Both the position numbers and the translations under genes were made by a program. Of a stretch of DNA of 11,922 nucleotides, positions 6,568 to 11,922 are shown piece by piece; the stretch's first letter is position 1; each line of letters starts with the position of its first letter. This DNA is from Firmicutes bacterium CAG:534 (GTDB taxonomy: Bacteria > Bacillota > Clostridia > Lachnospirales > Lachnospiraceae): positions 2,535-14,456 of the forward strand of contig FR894516.1 in NCBI GenBank assembly GCA_000436115.1, written 5' to 3'. The notes below the pieces were generated by a model. It saw only the letters and a list, made by a program, of their open reading frames with translations, was not told the DNA's origin and made no database searches.

Positions 6568-6867
6568 TTATTGTTCCGCTACAAGCTGCATACAGCGCTG
6601 CTCCACACGGGAAAGCTCCGCTGCGCTTTCCTGTAAAAGCTCCAGCATGCGCCAGCCTTTCTCTACAAGCGCCTGCGCCCTTTGCAGGCACTCATCTGTT
6701 TTCCTGCAAAAGACTGCTTCTGCCTGCCCCTGCCAGCCCCCTTCAAGCTCCGCATTCTGCTCCTGCAAAGAAAAAAGCAGATCTTTGCACCGGCTGAAGC
6801 TCTCCTGTGCTTTTTCTGTTTTTTGAAGGAAAAGATCTCCCCAAAGCAAAATTTTCTGTTCCTCCAT
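6568..6867 (-). CDS. WXG100 family protein (first of five), WQG motif
   Basis: A 99-aa helical hairpin with the turn ELEGGWQGQAEAVF (W45-Q-G47), typical of WXG100 proteins. Helix 1 is preceded by an unusually hydrophobic start (KILLWGDLFLQK). Helix 2 ends with ELSRVEQRC: the Tyr of the YxxxE motif is absent, unlike three of its paralogues, so it may rely on a partner for export. GGAGG lies just before the ATG; the gene begins 12 bp after the YukD-like gene and ends 17 bp before the next WXG gene. Confidence 0.9.
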   Translation of the reverse strand: MEEQKILLWGDLFLQKTEKAQESFSRCKDLLFSLQEQNAELEGGWQGQAEAVFCRKTDECLQRAQALVEKGWRMLELLQESAAELSRVEQRCMQLVAEQ

Positions 6868-6879
6868 CGCTCCTCCCTT

Positions 6880-7125
6880 TTAAAGCAGCAAAAGGCTGCT
6901 TCCCTGTTTTATCCCCTGAATGCGCAGATTTCTATTTACATCTACAACCTGAAGCTGTGCCGGATCATACAAAAAGAGTCTTTCGCGTTCTGTAAATTCT
7001 CTGCCCTCCCTTCTTTCAATCAGTGTAAAAACATCTTCCTTCCATTCTTCCACCGGAAGGTTTTCATCCAGTTCAAACTCATAGTTTTCATCCAGGATCG
7101 GCACCTTTATTTCAATCAATATCAT
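6880..7125 (-). CDS. YukD/EsaB-type ubiquitin-like T7SS protein
   Basis: The 81-aa size, the beta-hairpin start (ILIEIKVPILDENYEFELDE), the central helix (VEEWKEDVFTLIE) and the end GIKQGSSLLLL fit the ubiquitin fold of B. subtilis YukD and S. aureus EsaB, whose C-terminus has the same G-x-x-x-G-x-x-L pattern. There is no C-terminal Gly-Gly, so it is not a conjugated modifier. It is a cytoplasmic component or regulator of type VII secretion. It starts inside the last codons of the EssC gene (14-nt overlap) with its own strong ribosome site, implying translational coupling with the motor. Sequence similarity is low, so the call rests mainly on size, pattern and place. Confidence 0.8.
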   Translation of the reverse strand: MILIEIKVPILDENYEFELDENLPVEEWKEDVFTLIERREGREFTERERLFLYDPAQLQVVDVNRNLRIQGIKQGSSLLLL

Positions 7126-10100
7126 CTTCTACTTCCTCCTTTGGCATTTCAATGATCACAGTGCTGTTTTCTGTTCCCTGTTTCAGGTAAGCAATTCCAT
7201 CCGGTTCTCTGCCGCTCAGCCTTGTATATCCCAGATCCTCAAATGAAAATATTCTCTGCTGTGCCGCATTTCCCCCTATGTGAAGGCCCCTCTGCCTGCT
7301 GCAGACCTGCCAGAACCACTGGTTTCCCGAAAGTTCAAGTTCCTGTGTCCGTTCCACCACAGCAATCACAAATGGTCTTTCCCATTCTTTTCTCTCCGCA
7401 CTCCACGCTTCTGAAAACAAAATAACCTCCCTGATATCCTCCGCCAAAAGAACAAGCTTTTCTTCCGGCTTTGTCAGCAAAATTTTTTCCGTTTGTTTTC
7501 CGCCTTCTCCTTGTTTCAGAAACATGCTTTGATAACCGGCTCTTGTAACGCTCTCAGCTAATTGCGCCAGAAGCATTTTTTTCTGGCGTGCTCCTGCTCC
7601 TGAGATCAGGAAAACCTGTCCGCTTTCCAGGATAAGGTCTGCAATCCTGCCATTTTGCAGATCATAACCAAGCGGAATACAATTTTCCCTCCACTCATAA
7701 TCCTGGCAAAGTCCCTGATATGTTACTTTTTCCGGCACAGTACGGAACCTGGGCGGCAAATCTATTCCTTTTTCCTTCCAGTACATTATTTCTCTCTGTG
7801 CAGCCTCTTCTACTACTTCCGAACCTTTTCCCATTGCCCTGCTTTCCTGCGCAAGGGCTGCCTGAAATTCCAGAATTCTGTTTTCTACCCGGCACAGCCC
7901 TCTTCCGGGTGTATTTTCCCTTGGCAGCACCGGAATATGATACTGCCGCATAATGTCTCCATAAGAAAAGCAATCGTTCATTTCAAAGCTTAAGGTTGTC
8001 CGTATTTTTTCATAAAGCTTTCCCGGCATTTCCGACACGGAAGCCGCTGTGATCAAAAATGTGATCTTTATGCCCGGCCCTTCCCCCGCAAGCTGGATCA
8101 GGAATTCCTGCTGTTCTTCCTTAAGCCTCCCGAAAAATCTGCCAAAATTATCTATGCACAAAAAATGTCTTGGCATTTTTAACCCTTTTTCCCGGGCATT
8201 TCTCTTTTTTGCCACAAGCTTTTTCAGCTGATGAAAAAAACTGTCATCATTTTTTTTGTGCGCAAGATACCCTATACATCCCGGCATTTTTCTAAATGCC
8301 GCAAGCTCCTTCCCTCTATCCACAAGCAGGATCTGTTCCTCCCGGGGATCCCTTCCCATGGAAATCTGTAGGAGAAGCAGCGCAAGAAATGTTGTTTTTC
8401 CCGTGGCCGGGCCACCGCATAAAGAAAGATGCCCCTGTCTCTGCGGATCATATGTCAGGATCCCCTGTTTCTGATTTTCCGGATCATCATATTTTCCAAG
8501 AAACAGTTCTTGTCCTTTCTTTTTCTCCTCTGGCAGCTCTGTCAGATTTATTTTTTCTGGAAGCTCCGGCATCCAGAGCTTCTTTGCCCTTTTCTTTCCC
8601 TCTTCCTCGGCAATCCTTCCTATGTACCTTAAGACCGCTTCCAGTTGGGTTTCTCTTCCCTTTTCTTTTTCCTCATGAAGGGAGATCCTTTTCCCTGTAT
8701 GATCCAGCAAAAACACCCTGGGCTCTCCTTTTTTCCTTCCGCTGTACGCCTCTCCCAGATACCCTGCCTGGAAAAGCTCGTAAAAGGTTCCTCCGCCAAT
8801 CTGAAAACAGCACTGACCGGGATTGGTTAAAAACGCTGCATCTGCGCTGTGCAGAACATCCATACTGTCCTGCTTATCCTGTACCCGCAGGCAAAGTCTG
8901 AATCTGGCATTGCTCCAGATCCTGTCATCCACTGTGCCGGCAGGCTTCTGGGTCGCCAGGATCAAATGCACCCCAAGGCTTCTTCCAACCTGTGACAGGG
9001 AAATGATCTCCTGCATGAATTCCGGCTCCTCCTTTTTTAATTCTGCAAATTCATCTATTACCAGCAGTAAATGGGGCATAGGCTCCCTGTCCGCTTTTAA
9101 TCTGTACTGTTCCATATAGGCATTAATATGATTGACCTGATACTTTGCTAATAGCGCCTGTCTTCTTTTATTTTCGCTTTTAATTGCAGACATCGCCCTT
9201 GCCATCTGTCTCCCCGAAAGATTCGAGACCACACCGGCACAGTGGGGCAGCTCCATCAGCATATTGCCGGTTCCTCCCCCCTTATAATCAATCATGAAGA
9301 AGTTGATTTCTTCCGGCCCAAAATTAACTGCCAGCGACATAAGATAGGTCTGCAAAAGCTCGCTTTTCCCTGAACCGGTGGTTCCTGCAATCAGTCCGTG
9401 GGGGCCGTGAAATTTCTCATGTACGTCCAGAAAGCAGCTTTCCTCTCCCTGCCCGATCCCTATGGGAACCTTCATTCTGACCTCCGGCCTGCCCTGCCGC
9501 CACCTTGCCCTGCAGTCCAGCTCCTCCACAAGCTCACAGCCATACATTTGCAGAAATGTTACCTGCTCCGGCATATTTTTCCTTATCGCATTTTCCCTTA
9601 CCAGACAGCCGCTGATGCCTCTTGCATAGCTTTCTGCTTTTCCTGCCTCTACGCGTTCCAGTTGTGCCTCCATGATCTGATACCCGTTTCCCTTTTTCAG
9701 GCAGATCTCCTTTTCTTTCACCAGACAGGCACAGTTTACCGGCACCGCAGCATTTTCACTTACTGCAAAAATGGTGCTTACCGGGTATTCTCCGGCGCAC
9801 TCTGTGATCTGCCCATGAAGCTGCTCTCCCCTTATCAGTTCCTCGTTCAATAAGAAAAAAAGATACCATGGCGTCCCATTTTCCCTGTTCCCCCTGCTGT
9901 TCTCCAGCAATCTGCTCAAATCCGGTATGATCGCAGCTGCTTCCCCTTCATCCCCCGCCAGGTAACGCATTTGTCTGTCCCCGGACCAGCTATGTGGAAG
10001 CCACCTGATACATTCCACGATCTTTTCCTGCCAGGCTGCCTGCTTTTGATAAAAGCAGACCACCTTTACCTCTGTATAACAGGCGCATGCAGCAATCTGT

Positions 10101-11464
10101 ATCAATAACTGTATCACTGCCTCCCACTGTCCTTTTCCAGTCTCGTTCAGCAGAAACGCAACCTGACCCATTTCCTTCAAATCCACCAAAGCAGGAACCT
10201 GTTCCATAAACTGAAAACGTTCCTTCAGCTGTTTTGCCTCTTCCACAAGTGGATTTTTTACAATACTTTTTTGCTCCCCCGACAGCTTGATCTCAAAGGG
10301 AAACTTCCGTCTTCCAACTCCCAGTCTGAAGAAGAGAAAATCTGCCTGTCCCGCATGCCGGTTCCACCTTACCTGATAGCTGCCCTTTTCTCTCTGCATC
10401 AGTTCCTCAGCACTGCAGTATTTTTTCAAAAGAAGCTGTCTGCATTCTGTTTCCCTATTCAAAAGCTCTTCTCTTTTCTGATCCAGATATTGTAGATACT
10501 GAGCTCTTTTCTCCTGTATCTCCCTGCCAAAAAGCCGCTTCTGATACCAAAAGCTAAAGCCTGCCATCAGCAGCATCATTCCTGCACTGGTAATGCTCAT
10601 CATGAAGGACATCAGATAAAATTGTCCTCCATAACCCATTTTTTTCGTCATAAGGGTCATCATCACCATAGGAAGCAGCATGGCAAAAGACGGCCCTATA
10701 TTCAGCAGAAGGGATTGCTTCTGTTCCCTTCCTTCCGGCTCCGGCAGTAAAATTTCCACTTCTCCCTGAAGGGGCAGCCCTTCTTCTTCCTGCCCCCGCT
10801 CTACCCATTCTTCCTCCCCGGCTGCAGAAGGCTTCCTGCTGCTTTCCCTTAAAGTGCCTTTGGGCTTGTCATCTGCCTGCCTTGCCGTTCTGAAAACCCC
10901 TTCATAAGACAGACATATCAGGATTTTTTCAAGAAATAATATATGTAACCCATAAACGTCAATTACGTCTCCTTTCTTTAAGGTTGTTTTTTCTCCTATG
11001 GAAGTTTGGTTTACATAAATCCCCTCTCCTGTCGGCCAGAGAACATACTCTCTTCCCTCCTTGAAAATGCAGGCATGCTCTTTTTTCACAAAGGTAAAGC
11101 ATTGATAGTAAATTTCATTTCTATGCGCATCTCCGATTTTATAAATCTGATCTGCGGAAAGCTCAACACATGTGCTTCGCCCTATCTCCTCTTCCCTGCG
11201 GCATAAGATGACGATCAGTGTTTCCTGCCTCGAAGTACGAAAGTACAGAGGGTGATCCTCCTTTAACAGCTCCTGTCCAAGAAAAACCTCCTCCTTTCTT
11301 TTGTACACAGTCAGTTTTTCCTCCTTTTCCAGACCGCTTTCCCACGGCGAAAGGCAGATTTCATATTTTTCTCCTGTATGGAACAATACTTTTTTTCGCA
11401 GACAGGCCTTCTTCGTAAAAAGAAGCAAACGCCTGCTGCATTCCTTTTCTCTTTGTACACTCAA
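7112..11464 (-). CDS. essC: EssC/YukB-type FtsK-SpoIIIE motor ATPase of type VII secretion
   Basis: This 1450-aa membrane ATPase drives export of WXG100-type substrates. Order: two N-terminal FHA-like regions (about 1-105 and 110-185; GDVIDVYGLHILFLE near 165-180); a charged linker; two membrane helices (about 250-275 and 282-307); a coiled cytoplasmic stretch; then three FtsK-type ATPase domains. Domain 1 is intact: Walker A GTTGSGKS (694-701), Walker B LLLVIDEF (D804, E805), plus GRSLGVHLILATQKP. Domain 2 has Walker A GGPATGKT (1017-1024), but its Walker B is LCIDNF (D1105, N1106), Asn replacing the catalytic Glu. Domain 3 is degenerate: SGAGARQKK (1288-1296). Length matches EssC (~1480 aa). 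The start is TTG at 11464, with AGGAGGT seven bases upstream. It is the first gene of the operon, unlike the B. subtilis yuk order where WXG comes first. Confidence 0.96.
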   Translation of the reverse strand: MSVQREKECSRRLLLFTKKACLRKKVLFHTGEKYEICLSPWESGLEKEEKLTVYKRKEEVFLGQELLKEDHPLYFRTSRQETLIVILCRREEEIGRSTCVELSADQIYKIGDAHRNEIYYQCFTFVKKEHACIFKEGREYVLWPTGEGIYVNQTSIGEKTTLKKGDVIDVYGLHILFLEKILICLSYEGVFRTARQADDKPKGTLRESSRKPSAAGEEEWVERGQEEEGLPLQGEVEILLPEPEGREQKQSLLLNIGPSFAMLLPMVMMTLMTKKMGYGGQFYLMSFMMSITSAGMMLLMAGFSFWYQKRLFGREIQEKRAQYLQYLDQKREELLNRETECRQLLLKKYCSAEELMQREKGSYQVRWNRHAGQADFLFFRLGVGRRKFPFEIKLSGEQKSIVKNPLVEEAKQLKERFQFMEQVPALVDLKEMGQVAFLLNETGKGQWEAVIQLLIQIAACACYTEVKVVCFYQKQAAWQEKIVECIRWLPHSWSGDRQMRYLAGDEGEAAAIIPDLSRLLENSRGNRENGTPWYLFFLLNEELIRGEQLHGQITECAGEYPVSTIFAVSENAAVPVNCACLVKEKEICLKKGNGYQIMEAQLERVEAGKAESYARGISGCLVRENAIRKNMPEQVTFLQMYGCELVEELDCRARWRQGRPEVRMKVPIGIGQGEESCFLDVHEKFHGPHGLIAGTTGSGKSELLQTYLMSLAVNFGPEEINFFMIDYKGGGTGNMLMELPHCAGVVSNLSGRQMARAMSAIKSENKRRQALLAKYQVNHINAYMEQYRLKADREPMPHLLLVIDEFAELKKEEPEFMQEIISLSQVGRSLGVHLILATQKPAGTVDDRIWSNARFRLCLRVQDKQDSMDVLHSADAAFLTNPGQCCFQIGGGTFYELFQAGYLGEAYSGRKKGEPRVFLLDHTGKRISLHEEKEKGRETQLEAVLRYIGRIAEEEGKKRAKKLWMPELPEKINLTELPEEKKKGQELFLGKYDDPENQKQGILTYDPQRQGHLSLCGGPATGKTTFLALLLLQISMGRDPREEQILLVDRGKELAAFRKMPGCIGYLAHKKNDDSFFHQLKKLVAKKRNAREKGLKMPRHFLCIDNFGRFFGRLKEEQQEFLIQLAGEGPGIKITFLITAASVSEMPGKLYEKIRTTLSFEMNDCFSYGDIMRQYHIPVLPRENTPGRGLCRVENRILEFQAALAQESRAMGKGSEVVEEAAQREIMYWKEKGIDLPPRFRTVPEKVTYQGLCQDYEWRENCIPLGYDLQNGRIADLILESGQVFLISGAGARQKKMLLAQLAESVTRAGYQSMFLKQGEGGKQTEKILLTKPEEKLVLLAEDIREVILFSEAWSAERKEWERPFVIAVVERTQELELSGNQWFWQVCSRQRGLHIGGNAAQQRIFSFEDLGYTRLSGREPDGIAYLKQGTENSTVIIEMPKEEVEDDID
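7135..7142 (-). promoter_or_regulatory. Ribosome binding site of the YukD-like gene
   Basis: AAAGGAGG on the minus strand, nine bases before the ATG and within the last codons of the essC gene. Confidence 0.75.
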
Positions 11465-11471
11465 TAAGGGA

Positions 11472-11478
11472 ACCTCCT
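11472..11478 (-). promoter_or_regulatory. Ribosome binding site for the TTG start of essC
   Basis: AGGAGGT on the minus strand, seven bases before the TTG at 11462-11464. It is close to a perfect Shine-Dalgarno and decides for this non-ATG start. Confidence 0.8.
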
Positions 11479-11505
11479 GAAAACATCCTAGAAATAAAAG
11501 AAATA

Positions 11506-11534
11506 ATTATATCCAAAGACAAATATGTCATAAA
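11506..11534 (-). promoter_or_regulatory. Candidate proximal promoter of the T7SS operon
   Basis: A perfect TATAAT on the minus strand (11506-11511) would start transcription near 11499, leaving a 35-nt leader with the essC ribosome site. The -35 region at 17 bp is weak (TTTATG, 11529-11534) and lies inside an inverted repeat, which suggests control by a regulator. A second TATAAT (11555-11560) has an even weaker -35 (TTTTCC). Confidence 0.45.
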
Positions 11535-11539
11535 TGACA
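11518..11539. promoter_or_regulatory. Double inverted repeat, operator-like
   Basis: TGTCAT-AA-ATGACA (11526-11539) is a perfect 6-2-6 palindrome over the -35 region of the proximal promoter. It overlaps a second one, GACA-AATA-TGTC (11518-11529), sharing the TGTC half. The arrangement resembles binding sites of a dimeric repressor or activator; the protein is unknown. Confidence 0.5.
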
Positions 11540-11594
11540 ATCAAAGAATTTCACATTATAAACTGACTGTTTTGTTTGGAAAATAAATGATCTT

Positions 11595-11613
11595 GCTCCT
11601 TACCGGGTGGAGC
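11595..11613 (-). other. Small hairpin in the presumed essC leader
   Basis: On the minus strand GCTCC, a 9-base loop ACCCGGTAA, then GGAGC. No U-tract follows, so it is not a terminator. It would lie in the transcript from the distal promoter only. I recognise no known riboswitch in it. Confidence 0.3.
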
Positions 11614-11634
11614 TTTAAGAAATTCACAGAATTT

Positions 11635-11648
11635 GATTTCAGATTTCA
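11635..11648. repeat. Tandem heptamer GATTTCA x2
   Basis: Two exact copies of GATTTCA side by side in the AT-rich upstream region. They may be chance or part of a regulator site. Confidence 0.35.
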
Positions 11649-11662
11649 GAAATTATGTGAAA

Positions 11663-11672
11663 GTGATATCAC
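11663..11672. promoter_or_regulatory. Palindrome GTGATATCAC at the distal promoter start site
   Basis: A perfect 10-bp palindrome that overlaps the -10 box of the distal promoter and covers its predicted start. This is the usual place for a repressor operator. Confidence 0.4.
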
Positions 11673-11699
11673 AATATCAGACCCGCCTTCTGTTGTCAA
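11671..11699 (-). promoter_or_regulatory. Candidate distal promoter of the T7SS operon
   Basis: On the minus strand a perfect TTGACA (11694-11699) and TATTGT (11671-11676) are 17 bp apart. An A/T-rich run upstream (11700-11722) resembles an UP element. The start would be near 11664, giving a leader of about 200 nt before essC. Confidence 0.5.
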
Positions 11700-11922
11700 C
11701 CTTTTTTATCAAAAATAATTTTACAGATTTCCGAGAACAGCAGATCCTTACAAATTGCACAATGGCCTTTGTTCCGCACAGTTGCGGCATTTAGGAATGT
11801 ATCATCCTATTTCAGATCCGAAAATGGCCCGAAATTTCGTCATATTTCCAACTTGCTTTTTCTTCTTTCCTTGCATATAGTTTAAATTATTCAAGAACAA
11901 TCTTAAATTCTTTTTCTTTCCC
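11700..11922. other. AT-rich non-coding stretch at the right edge
   Basis: There is no convincing gene on either strand. It holds a perfect 10-bp palindrome CGAAATTTCG (11830-11839), a small stem CCGCA-CAGT-TGCGG (11774-11787) without a T-run, and short repeats CAGATCC (11741, 11813) and AATGGCC (11761, 11823). I see no clear plus-strand promoter for a gene beyond the edge. Confidence 0.5.

Noticed and set aside
6551..6691. N-terminal extension of the second WXG-like gene
   Set aside because: The added 47 residues overlap the first WXG gene in another frame and look non-native; ATG 6550 has a proper ribosome site.
8296..8901. Plus-strand open frame of 201 codons inside essC
   Set aside because: It is antisense to the EssC ATPase domains; the product is Pro/Phe/Leu-rich, as expected from the complement of a real gene.
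11656..11673. CRP-like site TGTGA-N8-TCACA
   Set aside because: The spacing is 8 instead of 6, and the CRP-cAMP system is not expected in a Clostridia-like host. The inner GTGATATCAC palindrome is the simpler reading.
11774..11787. Stem CCGCA-CAGT-TGCGG as a terminator
   Set aside because: The stem is only 5 bp and no T-run follows on either strand.
11465..11922. Riboswitch, attachment site or mobile-element end in the right non-coding region
   Set aside because: I find no known riboswitch core, no tRNA 3' end, no terminal inverted repeat and no transposase gene.

Overview
The window looks like chromosomal DNA of an anaerobic Firmicute, most likely a Clostridia member close to Lachnospiraceae. 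This is an inference from protein style (Csp-like S8 peptidase, EssC of the T7SSb type), AAGGAGG-type ribosome sites and sigma-A-like promoters. No RNA gene, insertion sequence or CRISPR array is visible.

Left part (1-3076). The plus strand holds the 3' part of a subtilisin-like S8 peptidase, then an FMN-binding alpha-hydroxy-acid oxidase relative. It converges on a minus-strand AraC-type regulator, and the two stop codons share four bases. The oxidase and the AraC gene each have a sigma-A promoter with a 17-bp spacer; the two share the unusual composite TTGAACATT-N14-TACAATAG.

Main part (3124-11464). Nine closely packed minus-strand genes read as one operon and form a compact type VII secretion (T7SSb, Ess/Yuk) locus. 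In order of transcription: a 1450-aa EssC/YukB motor ATPase with a TTG start; a YukD/EsaB ubiquitin-like protein overlapping it by 14 nt; five WXG100-superfamily proteins of 95-104 aa whose hairpin motif runs WQG, FEG, YKG, WEG, WQG; a membrane-anchored protein of unknown family; and a 464-aa alpha/beta hydrolase of the Mbeg1/DUF2974 type with GHSKGG and a long helical C-terminus. No EssB/YukC, EssA or EsaA/YueB homologue is present, so the locus is either minimal or depends on genes elsewhere. My reading is that EssC exports the WXG-like helical proteins, probably as heterodimers, together with the hydrolase, a candidate effector with the enzyme domain first and the helical domain last. The membrane protein between them is a candidate immunity or accessory protein.

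Right part (11465-11922). This is a 458-bp AT-rich non-coding region upstream of the operon. It contains two candidate minus-strand promoters (one with TTGACA-17-TATTGT), palindromes placed like operators, and a small hairpin in the presumed leader. I see no gene in it.
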